Assembly: GCA_016721725.1 (NCBI GenBank)
Contig: JADKHN010000006.1
Coordinates: 372,001-436,000, forward strand
DNA from: Chitinophagaceae bacterium
GTDB taxonomy: Bacteria; Bacteroidota; Bacteroidia; Chitinophagales; Chitinophagaceae
Direction: 5' to 3'
DNA length: 64,000 bases
Positions 46,862 through 55,870 of this stretch are shown in pieces. The notes below the pieces were generated by a model. The model made no database searches. It was given only the letters and a program-made list of their open reading frames with translations, and was not told the origin of the DNA. Position numbers and translations under genes: made by a program. Each line of letters begins with the position of its first letter. Positions within the stretch are counted from its first letter, which is position 1.

Positions 46862-46921
46862 CACCATTAACAACTGTTTTCGAGAAATTATTATTCAATT
46901 ACCCCAACTAAAACACCCATT

Positions 46922-47800
46922 ATGAGATCAATTAAATTATTCCTTTCCGGATTAGGTTTAATGATTGGCACGATTGCATTCGGACAGTTTTCCAATAGTG
47001 TCAGTGCTGCACAACCCGAATTGCAGTCAAATAAACAAGGGCCCAAAGGAAAAAAGAAATGCTGGTCCAAAACACAAATGAACATTGGCTTAGGTATTGC
47101 CAATTATTATGGCGACCTCACCGAGAACTTTCATCTCTTTAACCAGTCCTCCTTTAGTCTTGGCGCTGGTTTGAGCTACCGCATCATCCCTCACCTGTCT
47201 GCCCGGGCCGATATTGCGGTCAATAAGATACAGGCCAGCGACAGTCGAAACAACCGTGTTGACCTTCAGAACAGGAACCTGAGTTTTAAATCTTTTGTTT
47301 GGGATCTGAACCTGGCAGTACAATATGAAGTTTTAAACCTGGACAAGTACAAAGTGACTCCTTATGTTTTTGTTGGTTTCGGTGTATTCTATTTCAATCC
47401 TTATACCAAGGATGCCAATGGGTACAAGCAATTCCTGCAATACCTGGGTACTGAAGGACAAGGCCTTACCGGCTACCCGGATCGTAAAAAGTATAAAAGG
47501 ACGCAGTTTGAGATACCTTTTGGAGGTGGTTTAAAATGGGCAGTGAACAAAAAGATCAACCTTGGTCTCGAATACAAATTCCGTAAAACCAATACCGACT
47601 ACCTGGATGACGTAAGCCGCCTGGGTTATCCGAACAAGGCTTTACTGGATGCCAAGAATCCAAGGACAGCTACACTTACCTGGAGAGGCGGTGAAGTAGG
47701 TGCCGGAGGCTATCCTACTAATCCGAATCTCAATCGCGGCAATCCGAATAAGAATGATGTTTTTTATACCATGCAATTCAAAGTGGGTATTCAATTGTAA
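46922..47800 (+). CDS. DUF6089-like outer-membrane beta-barrel protein
   Basis: 292 residues. A signal peptide (MRSIKLFLSGLGLMIGTIAFGQ) precedes a basic region (KQGPKGKKKCW). IGLGIANYYGDLTENF is the hallmark of the DUF6089/OmpA-like barrel proteins of Bacteroidota. Alternating strands follow (SLGAGLSYRIIPHLSARADIAV, WDLNLAVQYEVLNL, VTPYVFVGFGVFYFNPY, GGGLKWAVNKKINLGLEYKF) and end in MQFKVGIQL. It is probably a small eight-stranded barrel. Function unknown. A terminator follows. Confidence 0.8.
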   Translation: MRSIKLFLSGLGLMIGTIAFGQFSNSVSAAQPELQSNKQGPKGKKKCWSKTQMNIGLGIANYYGDLTENFHLFNQSSFSLGAGLSYRIIPHLSARADIAVNKIQASDSRNNRVDLQNRNLSFKSFVWDLNLAVQYEVLNLDKYKVTPYVFVGFGVFYFNPYTKDANGYKQFLQYLGTEGQGLTGYPDRKKYKRTQFEIPFGGGLKWAVNKKINLGLEYKFRKTNTDYLDDVSRLGYPNKALLDAKNPRTATLTWRGGEVGAGGYPTNPNLNRGNPNKNDVFYTMQFKVGIQL

Positions 47801-47817
47801 AACGTACCGACAAGACC

Positions 47818-47850
47818 AAAAAAGCCGGCCTGTATCAGGACGGCTTTTTT
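47818..47850 (+). terminator. Terminator after the DUF6089-like gene
   Basis: AAAAAAGCCG (47818-47827) and CGGCTTTTTT (47841-47850) pair around a 13-base loop, with the T run on the plus strand; 17 bp past the stop. Confidence 0.9.
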
Positions 47851-47924
47851 TATGACCAATTCTGTACGAAGCGGATCTGCCAAAATGAGTAGTAAGACAA
47901 CGTGATGGAATAAATTTTAAAAAT

Positions 47925-47932
47925 TACCTTTG
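47925..47932 (+). promoter_or_regulatory. Putative -7 element for the cystathionine beta-synthase gene
   Basis: TACCTTTG fits TAnnTTTG, 17 bp before the ATG. Confidence 0.6.
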
Positions 47933-47949
47933 CCGCAAATAACGATGCT

Positions 47950-49305
47950 ATGTGGCTCAACAATATCTTAGAGACCATCGGTAACACACCGCTGATCAGG
48001 ATCAACAAGATCACCCGCAACCTCCCCTGCACCGTATTGGCCAAAGTGGAGTACTTCAACCCCGGCAATTCCATCAAGGACCGGATGGCGCTTAAAATGC
48101 TGGAAGTGGCCGAACTGGAAGGGAAGATAAAGCCCGGCGGCACCATCATCGAAGGCACCAGCGGCAATACCGGGATGGGCCTCGCCCTTGCAGCCTGCGT
48201 GAAAGGCTACAAATGCATCTTTACCACCACCGACAAGCAATCAAAAGAAAAAGCGGATATCCTCAAGGCCGTAGGCGCCGAAGTGATCGTTTGTCCCACC
48301 AATGTAGAACCCGAAGATCCCCGCAGTTATTATTCCGTGAGTAAAAGGCTGGCCACCGAAGTACCCAACAGCTGGTACGTCAACCAGTACGATAACCTCG
48401 CCAACCGGGAGGCGCATTATGAGCAGACCGGTCCGGAGATATGGGAACAGACCGAAGGAAAAGTGACCCACCTGGTGGTGGCTACCGGTACCGGTGGAAC
48501 GATCATCGGCACGGGTAAGTACCTGAAAGAAAAGAACCCGAACATCAAGGTATGGGCCATTGACAGTTACGGTTCCCTGCTGAAAAAATATTTCGAGACC
48601 GGCGAACTGGACCAGAAAGAGGTCTACCCCTATATCAGTGAAGGCTTCGGTGAGGATTTTGTACCGGAGAACTATGACATGAAATACATCGACAAGTTTG
48701 AGAAAGTAACGGATAAGGATGGGGCCATCATGGCCCGACGCATCGCCAAGGAAGAAGGCCTGTTCTGCGGATACAGCGCGGGGAGCGTTTTACAGGGACT
48801 CATGCAATTGAAAGATGAATTGAAGAAAGACGATGTGGTGGTGGTCATCTTTCACGATCATGGAAGCCGTTATGTGGGTAAAGTGTATAACGACCAGTGG
48901 ATGATGGAACGCGGGTTCCTGGAAGTGAAGACCTTCAAGGACCTGATCAGCGGAAGAGGTTCGCAGAAACTGATCACCGTATCGCCCGACCAGACCGTAC
49001 TGGAAGCCATTGAACTGATGAAGAAGTACGATATCGAAAATATACCGGTGATGGACAACGGCAATAATACCGGCGCGATCTCGGAGAGCGGCCTCTTCAA
49101 TAAGATCCTCAACAATCCCGATATAAAAACACAGGCGATCGCTTTAGTGATGGAAAAACCCTATCCCGAAGTGGCATTTGATACCCCGGTAGAGCGTTTA
49201 AGCTCGCAGATCAACCGGGAAAACGGAGCCGTGCTGAGCCGGGATGAAAGCGGCGGATATCATATCGTGACCAAATACGACATCATCCAGAGCCTGTCTA
49301 AATAA
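47950..49305 (+). CDS. Cystathionine beta-synthase (PLP enzyme with CBS domains)
   Basis: 451 residues. The N-terminal 310 residues are a fold-type II PLP enzyme: NSIKDR carries the PLP lysine (Lys43), GTSGNTG (69-75) and GTGGTIIGTG bind the cofactor. The C-terminal region (about 325-450) is a pair of CBS domains (ITVSPDQTVLEAIELMKKYDIENIPVM and the second ending HIVTKYDIIQSLS), which bind adenosyl ligands and regulate activity. It condenses serine (or O-acetylserine) with homocysteine (or sulfide); the CBS tail favours cystathionine beta-synthase, but a cysteine synthase role cannot be excluded. Confidence 0.9.
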   Translation: MWLNNILETIGNTPLIRINKITRNLPCTVLAKVEYFNPGNSIKDRMALKMLEVAELEGKIKPGGTIIEGTSGNTGMGLALAACVKGYKCIFTTTDKQSKEKADILKAVGAEVIVCPTNVEPEDPRSYYSVSKRLATEVPNSWYVNQYDNLANREAHYEQTGPEIWEQTEGKVTHLVVATGTGGTIIGTGKYLKEKNPNIKVWAIDSYGSLLKKYFETGELDQKEVYPYISEGFGEDFVPENYDMKYIDKFEKVTDKDGAIMARRIAKEEGLFCGYSAGSVLQGLMQLKDELKKDDVVVVIFHDHGSRYVGKVYNDQWMMERGFLEVKTFKDLISGRGSQKLITVSPDQTVLEAIELMKKYDIENIPVMDNGNNTGAISESGLFNKILNNPDIKTQAIALVMEKPYPEVAFDTPVERLSSQINRENGAVLSRDESGGYHIVTKYDIIQSLSK

Positions 49306-49750
49306 GCACCCGTTTTTTTACGTTTGCCCTTAAAATCAATACAGCAGTGCTTTACAAGCTGCCTGATTGATTCTTATATTATTTTTTCAACATATCATAT
49401 ACGTAGATTTACGATACTCCGGCAGGTAAAGCCCCCATCCCTTTTTCTGAAGAACTACGATTGGAACAGTAATTACAATACCGCGAAAATAGAGCATTAA
49501 CGCTCTTGTCTGGCCTCTTGAACTGTCGCATCTTTGTGTCAGAAGTTGATTGATAGAGATTAAATATCAATCGTTATCCAAGATCCTGATAAAAACCAAC
49601 AGAACTCATCCAATGTCTGTGAAGAACCAACCAACAATCCAATATCAGTCAACTTCTTTTAAATTTTAAAACCCAATATTCGCTTTAAGATCTTGTCTGA
49701 CTGAAAAACCGCTGGATCTGAAGTAATGAAGAAACCAATATCCTGCCTAT

Positions 49751-49783
49751 GCCATCCCGATAGCTATCGGGAAGCGATGATGG
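49751..49783. repeat. Palindromic repeat module within a direct repeat
   Basis: The 16-base palindrome CCCGATAGCTATCGGG (49757-49772) is flanked by GCCATC and GATGGC. It splits the first of two direct repeats (starting at about 49734 and 49809), whose second copy lacks it. Confidence 0.7.
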
Positions 49784-49976
49784 CAAAAACCACCCGGGTA
49801 AAGCCGGGACCAATATCCGAGACCTATGCTGTAAAAAGCGATGATGGTCAAATTTGAAAAACCATTGAAACCAGGATTACACGAAAAAAGGCCACCTGCA
49901 ATATAAGGTAACCCCCTTAGAAGAGCAGACCTCTGAGATCCTGAAAACCACCGCTGCTTGGTTGGTTAAAATGTTG

Positions 49977-50022
49977 ACTTCCATAGTTGTTTGATGCGTC
50001 AAATGGTTATGGAAGTTTTTTT
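49977..50022 (+). terminator. Strong rho-independent terminator
   Basis: ACTTCCATA (49977-49985) pairs with TATGGAAGT (50008-50016); the stem continues through G-U pairs to TTTGA/TCAAA around a TGCG loop, followed by a T7 run at 50016-50022. No plus-strand gene ends within 600 bp, which suggests an upstream RNA transcript. Confidence 0.85.
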
Positions 50023-50034
50023 ATGCGCTTAATA

Positions 50035-50186
50035 AACCACAGATTACACAGATTTTGGTCACAGATGGCCACAGATCAGGGTATTTGATACAGACCAGTA
50101 AATACAAATTAAAAGGGATCAAAATCTGTGGCCACCTGCCTGCCGGCAGGAAGGTCTGTGGTTATTTTTCTGTGTCATCTGTGGTT
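50035..50186. repeat. Long inverted intergenic repeat with central palindrome
   Basis: AACCACAGATTACACAG (50035-50051) pairs with CTGTGTCATCTGTGGTT (50170-50186), 16 of 17 matched. Inside lie further copies of the CACAGAT/ATCTGTG unit and a perfect palindrome CCTGCCGGCAGG at 50139-50150, related to the module at 9662-9684. Confidence 0.75.
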
Positions 50187-50212
50187 AAATACAGAACAGG
50201 TTAAATTTGAGT

Positions 50213-50992
50213 ATGATTTTAACATCAGCCGGTGAGTTGGGTTTTGTTCCCAAACGGATCATTTCCCTCGTCCCTTCCCAGACCGAACTCTTGTACGACC
50301 TGGGCCTGGAGGATGAGACCGTAGGCATCACCAAATTCTGCATTCACCCCGATGCCTGGTCCAAGAATAAGACAAGAGTAGGCGGCACCAAGACCGTCAA
50401 CCAGGCGGTCATTGACGGGCTTAGGCCCGATCTCATCATTGCCAACAAGGAAGAAAATGTAAAGGAGCAGGTGGAGGCCCTGGCTGCTGAATATCCTGTC
50501 TGGCTTACGGATGTGAATAACCTGGAAGATGCGCTTCAGATGATCCGGGATATCGGTACATTGACAAATAGAAAGGAACAAGCCGAATGGCTGGCAGAAT
50601 CGATAAGAAAGGAGTTCGTCGAATTACAACAACTACAAACTAAAAACTATAAACTAACAACAGCCTACCTCATCTGGAAAGACCCCTACATGGCCGCCGG
50701 TGGCGGTACCTTTATCCATGATATGATTCGCCGCTGCGGATTCCGCAATATTTTCGCTGACCTGACCAGGTACCCCGAGGTCAGGGTCACCGAACTGCAA
50801 ACTGCCGGCTGCGAACTGCTCCTCCTATCCTCCGAGCCCTTCCCATTCCGGGAGAAAGACCTGGAAGAACTGGCCGAACAATTGCCCGGTACCCGGATCC
50901 TGCTGGTTGACGGGGAAATGTTCAGCTGGTACGGCAGCCGTCTACGGGAAGCTCCCGCATACTTCAATCAACTTATTCACAGGCTTTTATAA
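50213..50992 (+). CDS. BtuF-like ABC-transporter substrate-binding protein
   Basis: 259 residues from the ATG at 50213. The fold is that of helical-backbone metal-chelate receptors (vitamin B12, heme, siderophores): KRIISLVPSQTELLYDLGLEDETVGITKFCIHP opens the N-terminal lobe, GLRPDLIIANKEEN follows, and GGTFIHDMIRRCGFRNIF with SEPFPFREKDLEELAEQLPGTRILLVDGE is in the C-terminal lobe. There is no signal peptide, unusual for a binding protein, so it could be cytoplasmic or have a truncated start. Residues about 138-150 (QLQTKNYKLTT) are encoded by an A-rich quasi-repeat that looks like an intergenic repeat in frame. The ligand is unknown, and no permease or ATPase is adjacent. Confidence 0.8.
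   Translation: MILTSAGELGFVPKRIISLVPSQTELLYDLGLEDETVGITKFCIHPDAWSKNKTRVGGTKTVNQAVIDGLRPDLIIANKEENVKEQVEALAAEYPVWLTDVNNLEDALQMIRDIGTLTNRKEQAEWLAESIRKEFVELQQLQTKNYKLTTAYLIWKDPYMAAGGGTFIHDMIRRCGFRNIFADLTRYPEVRVTELQTAGCELLLLSSEPFPFREKDLEELAEQLPGTRILLVDGEMFSWYGSRLREAPAYFNQLIHRLL
50624..50661 (+). repeat. A-rich quasi-periodic repeat in the BtuF-like coding sequence
   Basis: Units such as AACTACAA, ACTAAAAA and CTATAAAC repeat every 8 bases or so, unlike the G/C-balanced codon use on both sides. This pattern is typical of intergenic repeats. Confidence 0.5.
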
Positions 50993-51032
50993 CCAAATAA
51001 GAGGTACGCTTTACGGTCAGGACATTTTAAAT

Positions 51033-51040
51033 TATATTTG
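51033..51040 (+). promoter_or_regulatory. Putative -7 element for fbaB
   Basis: TATATTTG fits TAnnTTTG, 18 bp before the ATG at 51059. Confidence 0.6.
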
Positions 51041-51058
51041 CGTTAAACCAAACTAACT

Positions 51059-52117
51059 ATGGCTAATAAAAAAATCATTGACCTATTAGGCGACCAGGCC
51101 GAATCCTTGTTGAACCACGAATGCAAGACCATTGCCAAGACCGATATCTCCCTCCCCGGTCCGGATCATGTGGATGAGATCTGGAGGTTGAGCAACCGCA
51201 ATAACCAGACCCTGAAAAGCATTCAGCAAATGCTGAATAACGGCCGACTGGGCCGTACCGGCTATGTGTCCATCTTACCGGTGGACCAGGGTATAGAACA
51301 TAGCGCCGGCGCGTCTTTTGCGCCCAATCCCATTTATTTTGACCCGGAGAATATCGTCAAACTGGCCATCGAAGGCGGATGCAATGCCGTGGCTTCCACG
51401 TTCGGCGTACTGGGGATCGTCAGTCGTAAATACGCCCATAAGATCCCGATGATGGTCAAGGTCAATCACAACGAATTCCTGAGTTATCCCAATAAATTCG
51501 ACCAGATCATGTTCGGTCAGATCAAGGACGCCTGGAACATGGGCGCCACCTCTGTTGGGGCCACCATTTATTTCGGCAGCGCGGAAAGCGCCCGGCAGAT
51601 CCAGGAAGTGGCCACCGCTTTCGAGATCGCCCACGAACTGGGCATGGCCACCGTTCTCTGGTGCTACACCCGTAACAACGCCTTCAAAGTGGATGGCATC
51701 GATTATCATGCATCAGCCGACCTCACCGGCCAGGCCAATCACCTGGGCGTAACCATCCAGGCCGATATCATCAAACAAAAACTCCCCACCAATAACGGCG
51801 GATACAATGCCACCAAACATGGCAAGACCTCTCCCCTGGTTTATTCTAAACTCACGACCGACCACCCCATCGACCTCACCCGTTACCAGGTGGCCAATTG
51901 CTATATGGGACGTGTGGGATTGATCAACAGCGGAGGCGAAAGCAAAGGGGCGACCGACCTGGCAGAAGCCGTTACCACGGCCGTTGTCAATAAGCGCGCC
52001 GGCGGTATGGGACTTATCAGCGGCAGGAAGGCTTTCCAGAAACCGATGAAGGAGGGTGTTGAATTGCTCAATACGATACAGGATGTTTATTTGGATGATT
52101 CGATCACGATTGCTTGA
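51059..52117 (+). CDS. fbaB: Class I fructose-bisphosphate aldolase (DhnA type)
   Basis: 352 residues, the length of the DhnA/FbaB aldolase group. It cleaves fructose 1,6-bisphosphate to two triose phosphates through a lysine Schiff base, in glycolysis and gluconeogenesis. Landmarks are [68 protein letters not shown] and [37 protein letters not shown], the latter being the phosphate-binding end of the barrel. It is a separate transcription unit. Confidence 0.95.
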   Translation: MANKKIIDLLGDQAESLLNHECKTIAKTDISLPGPDHVDEIWRLSNRNNQTLKSIQQMLNNGRLGRTGYVSILPVDQGIEHSAGASFAPNPIYFDPENIVKLAIEGGCNAVASTFGVLGIVSRKYAHKIPMMVKVNHNEFLSYPNKFDQIMFGQIKDAWNMGATSVGATIYFGSAESARQIQEVATAFEIAHELGMATVLWCYTRNNAFKVDGIDYHASADLTGQANHLGVTIQADIIKQKLPTNNGGYNATKHGKTSPLVYSKLTTDHPIDLTRYQVANCYMGRVGLINSGGESKGATDLAEAVTTAVVNKRAGGMGLISGRKAFQKPMKEGVELLNTIQDVYLDDSITIA

Positions 52118-52202
52118 TAAGGGTTAAATGCGTTTAAGACGTTGAAAAAGGTTTAAGACGTTTAATGTTACAAAAGTTGAAGTCTGCCGGATTCGAAACC
52201 TC

Positions 52203-52274
52203 TTAAACGACTTAAACGTCTTAAACGACTTAAACGTCTCAAACGTCTTAAACGTTCCTAACGACTCAAACGAT
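52203..52274. repeat. 9-bp tandem repeat abutting the accD start codon
   Basis: Eight units of nine bases: TTAAACGAC, TTAAACGTC, TTAAACGAC, TTAAACGTC, TCAAACGTC, TTAAACGTT, CCTAACGAC, TCAAACGAT. The array ends three bases before the ATG of accD. An inverted arm of related sequence (GTTTAAGACG units) lies at 52130-52170, so the whole can fold back. Confidence 0.85.
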
Positions 52275-52277
52275 TAC

Positions 52278-53189
52278 ATGAAGCACGAAGAAGACTTTGA
52301 TGCCAACCTGGCCGGAGAAGCCCATCAAACCAATGATTCGAAGACCAGTTGGTTCAAAAGGATAAAAAAAGGCATTCTCACTTCTACCAAGGATAAAAAG
52401 GATGCACCGGAAGGCCTTTGGGCCAAATGCCCTTCCTGCAAATACACCTGCACGGTCTCGGAATTGCAGGAGAATAAATTCGTCTGTCTCAAGTGCGAAT
52501 ACCATCACCGGATCGGCAGCCAGGAGTATTTCGAGATCCTCTTCGACAATAACGAGTATACCGAGCTGTTCGGCAATATCCGTTCCAAGGACCACCTGGG
52601 TTTTGTTGATCTCAAACCCTACCAGAACAGGCTGGACGAGGCTTATGCCAAGACCGACATCCACGATTCCATCACCGTGGCACAGGGTACCGTGAAAGGG
52701 AACGGGTTGGTCGTGGCTTGTATGGACTTTGAATTCATCGGCGGTAGCCTCGGTAGTGTGATGGGTGAAAAGATCAGCAGGGCCGTAGACCACTGCATCA
52801 AGAACAGGATCCCCTTCATGATCATCAATAAAAGCGGAGGCGCCAGGATGATGGAAAGCGCATTCTCCCTCATGCAATTGGCCAAAACTTCAGGCAAACT
52901 GTCTTTATTGAGCGATGCGGGCATTCCCTATATCTCCCTTTGCACGGATCCCACCTTCGGTGGAACCACCGCTTCCTTCGCGATGCTGGGCGACATCATT
53001 TGCGGTGAACCAGGCGCCTTGATCGGTTTCGCTGGTCCCCGGGTGATCAAGGAGACCATCAAGAAAGATCTTCCCGAAGGTTTTCAGCGGAGTGAATTCC
53101 TGCTGGAACACGGCTTCCTGGATTTCATCGTTCACCGAAAAGAACTGAAAGAAAAAATAGGCACCCTGCTCGAATTGTTTAAAGGCTGA
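52278..53189 (+). CDS. accD: Acetyl-CoA carboxylase carboxyltransferase beta subunit
   Basis: 303 residues. AccD forms the carboxyltransferase with AccA in fatty-acid synthesis. The zinc ribbon is complete: Cys51, Cys54, Cys70, Cys73 in [14 protein letters not shown] ... CLKC. The crotonase-like core has [38 protein letters not shown] and [19 protein letters not shown], which make the biotin/CoA site. The start codon is preceded by a 9-bp tandem repeat array and no visible ribosome-binding site. Confidence 0.97.
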   Translation: MKHEEDFDANLAGEAHQTNDSKTSWFKRIKKGILTSTKDKKDAPEGLWAKCPSCKYTCTVSELQENKFVCLKCEYHHRIGSQEYFEILFDNNEYTELFGNIRSKDHLGFVDLKPYQNRLDEAYAKTDIHDSITVAQGTVKGNGLVVACMDFEFIGGSLGSVMGEKISRAVDHCIKNRIPFMIINKSGGARMMESAFSLMQLAKTSGKLSLLSDAGIPYISLCTDPTFGGTTASFAMLGDIICGEPGALIGFAGPRVIKETIKKDLPEGFQRSEFLLEHGFLDFIVHRKELKEKIGTLLELFKG

Positions 53190-53192
53190 TGC

Positions 53193-53222
53193 ATGACCGC
53201 AGAGTCGCAGAGGCGCAGAGCT
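53193..53222. repeat. Short CGCAGAG repeat after accD
   Basis: CGCAGAG occurs in three close units (53198, 53206 and 53215 region), the common Bacteroidota intergenic motif. It follows the accD stop directly; the rest of 53223-53336 shows no gene. Confidence 0.45.
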
Positions 53223-53336
53223 AACCATTAGAACTTCATTAAAAGAAGTTTTCTCTATTACGAAACTCCGTCCATTATGCAGTTTCCCAGGTAGCTGCTG
53301 ATTTCATTTCCCCCCAAACACAATACCTTTACCGCA

Positions 53337-53774
53337 ATGGAGATCGTCAACCGCAAGGCACACCACGAGTATTTTTTTGAAGCTACCTATATAGCCGGAC
53401 TGGTGCTGGCCGGTACCGAGATCAAATCACTGCGGGAAGGCAAGGCCAGTTTCAATGACAGCTATTGCATGTTCCACCGCGGCGAACTCTTTGTGAAAAG
53501 CCTGCATATCTCAGAATACGCTTTCGGCACTTATTCCAACCACGAACCCCTGCAGGAAAGGAAATTACTGCTGAATAAAAGGGAACTGAAAAAACTGCTG
53601 GACAAGACCAAGGAAAAAGGCTACAGCATCATCCCGCTCCGGATCTTCATCAGCGAAAAGGGTTATGCGAAAATGGAGATCGGCCTCGGAAAGGGAAAGA
53701 AGCATTACGATAAACGGGAGACCATCAAGCAACGGGAAACGGACCGGGATATCAAGCGGAAGTACGGGATATGA
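53337..53774 (+). CDS. smpB: SsrA-binding protein SmpB
   Basis: 145 residues. SmpB binds tmRNA and the ribosome in trans-translation. Landmarks are NRKAHHEYFFEATYIAGLVLAGTEIKSLREGK at the N-terminus, the NHEPLQERKLLLNKRELKKLL helix, and the basic C-terminal tail KGKKHYDKRETIKQRETDRDIKRK that enters the ribosomal A site. Length and motifs are standard. The ssrA gene is not recognised in this window. Confidence 0.98.
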   Translation: MEIVNRKAHHEYFFEATYIAGLVLAGTEIKSLREGKASFNDSYCMFHRGELFVKSLHISEYAFGTYSNHEPLQERKLLLNKRELKKLLDKTKEKGYSIIPLRIFISEKGYAKMEIGLGKGKKHYDKRETIKQRETDRDIKRKYGI

Positions 53775-53776
53775 GG

Positions 53777-53893
53777 GTTAAGCCGTTTAAAACGTTTGAT
53801 GGTTTAAATCGTTTAAAGATTATCAAACCTTATTACCGGAATAATCATTCTTAAATGTTCCAACCCTTAAACGACTTAAACGTTTTAAACGTT
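53777..53893. repeat. 9-bp repeats with inverted arms between smpB and sdaA
   Basis: Units TTAAACGAC (53867-53875), TTAAACGTT (53876-53884), TTAAACGTT (53885-53893) run into the sdaA stop codon: the last T is also part of the stop. The left arm near smpB carries the inverted GTTTAAA/CGTTTAAA units. It is the same family as the array before accD. Confidence 0.75.
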
Positions 53894-55320
53894 TAACACT
53901 CACTCAACCCCAGCGGCACATGTACCGCGAGTCCACCATCGGCGGTCTCTTTGTATTTGCTGTTCATATCCAGCGCCGTCTCCCACATGGTTTTGATCAC
54001 TTCATCCAGGCTCACTTTGGCGTAATCGGGCGTGCTTTGCAGGGCCAGCTGGCTGGCGGTGATGGCCTTGATGGCGCCCATGGTATTCCGTTCGATGCAG
54101 GGGATCTGCACCAGTCCGCCGATCGGGTCGCAGGTCATCCCCAAATGATGTTCCATCGCGATCTCCGCGGCCATCAGGGCCTGGCGCTGCGTTCCACCCA
54201 TGCTTTCGGTCAATGCGGCGGCGGCCATGGCACTGCTCACCCCGATCTCAGCCTGGCACCCTCCCATGGCGGCTGAAATGGTGGCGCCTTTTTTAAAGAT
54301 GCTGCCCACTTCGGCAGCGGTCAGTAAGAAATGGACGATCTTGTCTTCCGTATTCCCGTCACAGAAAGCGATATAATATTGAAGCACTGCCGGGATCACA
54401 CCTGCCGCACCGTTGGTTGGGGCCGTGACCACCCGGCCAAAACTGGCATTCTCCTCATTTACGGCCAGGGCGAAACAACTCACCCAATCCAGGATGTATT
54501 TGAACTGGTGTCCGCCATGCTGAATGGCGGCCAGCCAACTGTTGTAATCGGTATATTTTTTTTCGCCGATCAGTTTTTTATTCAGCTCCGCCGCCCGGCG
54601 CTTTACGGATAATCCGCCCGGCAACTGCCCGCTGGTATGGCATCCCCGGTAGATGCATTCCGACATCACCCTCCAGATATTCAGCATACCGGCCCGGGTC
54701 TCTGCTTCGCTCCGCCAGGCATGTTCATTCTCCAGCACCACTTCATGGATGCTCAATCCGGTCTTCATGCACCAATGTAACAGTTCATCCGCGGTATTGA
54801 TGGGGAAAGGCAGAATGACTGAATTGGTACTCCCGGCTTCTTCGTTGTCTTTTACCACAAATCCGCCGCCGATCGAATAATAGGTCTCCGCCAGGCTATC
54901 GCCATTCTTTAAATTGACCAGGAAGGTGAGGGCGTTGGGATGAAAGGGCAGTGATTCACCGTACAGGAATTCGATGTCTTCCACCGGATCGAAATCGATC
55001 TCATGGGTGCCTCCCAGCAGCAATTTTTTCATCAGCCGGATATCACTCATTTTAGCATTGATGTGGGTGACCTCGAAGGTCACAGGATCTTCACCGCACA
55101 AACCCAGTTGCACCGCGATATCGGTACCGTGACCAATGCCCGTCTTAGCCAGGGAGCCGTAGAGCAGCACTTCCAGCTGATTCACTTCATCGAGCAGGTT
55201 CTTTTCCCGCAAAACAGCAGTGAATCGCTGGGCGGCGCGCCAGGGCCCCAGGGTATGACTGCTCGAAGGCCCTACGCCAATTTTAAACATATCAAAGACC
55301 GAGATCGCTTCGTGGCTCAC
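53893..55320 (-). CDS. sdaA: L-serine ammonia-lyase (iron-sulfur type), single chain
   Basis: 475 residues with a GTG start (no ATG precedes the conserved [20 protein letters not shown]). It deaminates L-serine to pyruvate using a [4Fe-4S] cluster. The beta-like N-terminal domain (residues about 5-160) and the alpha domain (about 190-475) are fused. [18 protein letters not shown] and [18 protein letters not shown] hold the cluster cysteines. The protein ends in Cys, as in the Legionella type II enzyme where the terminal cysteine caps the cluster before substrate binds. It is convergent with smpB. Confidence 0.95.
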   Translation of the reverse strand: MSHEAISVFDMFKIGVGPSSSHTLGPWRAAQRFTAVLREKNLLDEVNQLEVLLYGSLAKTGIGHGTDIAVQLGLCGEDPVTFEVTHINAKMSDIRLMKKLLLGGTHEIDFDPVEDIEFLYGESLPFHPNALTFLVNLKNGDSLAETYYSIGGGFVVKDNEEAGSTNSVILPFPINTADELLHWCMKTGLSIHEVVLENEHAWRSEAETRAGMLNIWRVMSECIYRGCHTSGQLPGGLSVKRRAAELNKKLIGEKKYTDYNSWLAAIQHGGHQFKYILDWVSCFALAVNEENASFGRVVTAPTNGAAGVIPAVLQYYIAFCDGNTEDKIVHFLLTAAEVGSIFKKGATISAAMGGCQAEIGVSSAMAAAALTESMGGTQRQALMAAEIAMEHHLGMTCDPIGGLVQIPCIERNTMGAIKAITASQLALQSTPDYAKVSLDEVIKTMWETALDMNSKYKETADGGLAVHVPLGLSEC

Positions 55321-55361
55321 TGCAAAGAAAATTAAGGGTTCTATGATGATCTGAAGTACAC

Positions 55362-55847
55362 TTACTGTACATCAACCAGTTCAATGGAAAATTTCAGGTA
55401 GGAATTGGGCGGCACACTGCCTACCGTATTTAAACCATAGGCCAGTGTTGGTGGTATGTACAGGTAGATGGTACCGCCTTTTTTAATGAGCGGAATACCT
55501 TTTTGCCAACCCACGATCAGGTTGCCTAGAATAAAGGTCGCGCCGGCCAGGTTCTCATCGATCTTAACCCCGTTAAGCAGGTACCCCGTATATTTCACGG
55601 TGATATTCGAACATACGCCAGGCGTTGTGGTTCCGGTACCGGGCAGGATGATCTCGTAAAAGATTCCACTCGCGTGCGGAAGCGCGGCAGGACGATTCGC
55701 CGTGATCCAGGCCTGTAAACTCGCAACCTCAGCAGACGGGGCCACAAGCGTTGATTCTACAAGGGTACATCCTGCTGATACGGGTGATTTACTGCATGAA
55801 GTGGCGAATACGGAAAAAATAAATAGAATAAAGACTGTTCTGATCAT
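55362..55847 (-). CDS. FKBP-type peptidyl-prolyl isomerase, lipoprotein
   Basis: 161 residues. A lipoprotein signal ([18 protein letters not shown]) with Cys18 gives a lipid anchor. Residues about 70-160 form an FKBP domain: [28 protein letters not shown] then [29 protein letters not shown] and FSIELVDV. The catalytic-pocket positions (Asp/Phe) look partly altered, for instance IDENLA in place of FDSS, so isomerase activity may be weak. Probably a periplasmic chaperone. It is a single gene downstream of a small membrane protein in the same orientation. Confidence 0.85.
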   Translation of the reverse strand: MIRTVFILFIFSVFATSCSKSPVSAGCTLVESTLVAPSAEVASLQAWITANRPAALPHASGIFYEIILPGTGTTTPGVCSNITVKYTGYLLNGVKIDENLAGATFILGNLIVGWQKGIPLIKKGGTIYLYIPPTLAYGLNTVGSVPPNSYLKFSIELVDVQ

Positions 55848-55870
55848 GATAAGGGTTGTTCTGTTTAATA

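Larger units (their letters stand above)
49306..50022 (+). ncRNA. Candidate structured RNA / long untranslated region ending in a strong terminator
   Basis: This 0.7-kb stretch has no convincing gene. AGAAGTTGATTGATA (49541-49555) pairs with TATCAGTCAACTTCT (49643-49657) in a 15-base stem with one G-U, closing an 87-base loop. Part of the left strand, GATTGATA, can pair instead with TATCAATC at 49565-49572, so two exclusive folds are possible. An imperfect inverted repeat at 49334-49372 may end the preceding gene. At 49735-49855 a 40-odd-base sequence (ACCAATATCC ... GCGATGATGG) occurs twice, the first copy interrupted by a palindromic module. It does not match tmRNA, RNase P, SRP or 6S RNA motifs I know. 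A 43-codon frame (49726-49857) exists but looks incidental. Confidence 0.35.

Noticed and set aside
49726..49857. A 43-codon frame in the gene-free region after the cystathionine beta-synthase gene
   Set aside because: It runs through a palindromic repeat and a direct repeat, and has no recognisable domain or signal; left as incidental.
49306..50022. tmRNA or RNase P RNA
   Set aside because: The conserved ends of tmRNA and the GAGGAAAGTCC/ACAGAAA segments of RNase P are not present on either strand.
52203..52274. CRISPR array
   Set aside because: The repeats are nine bases in tandem with no spacers and no cas genes.
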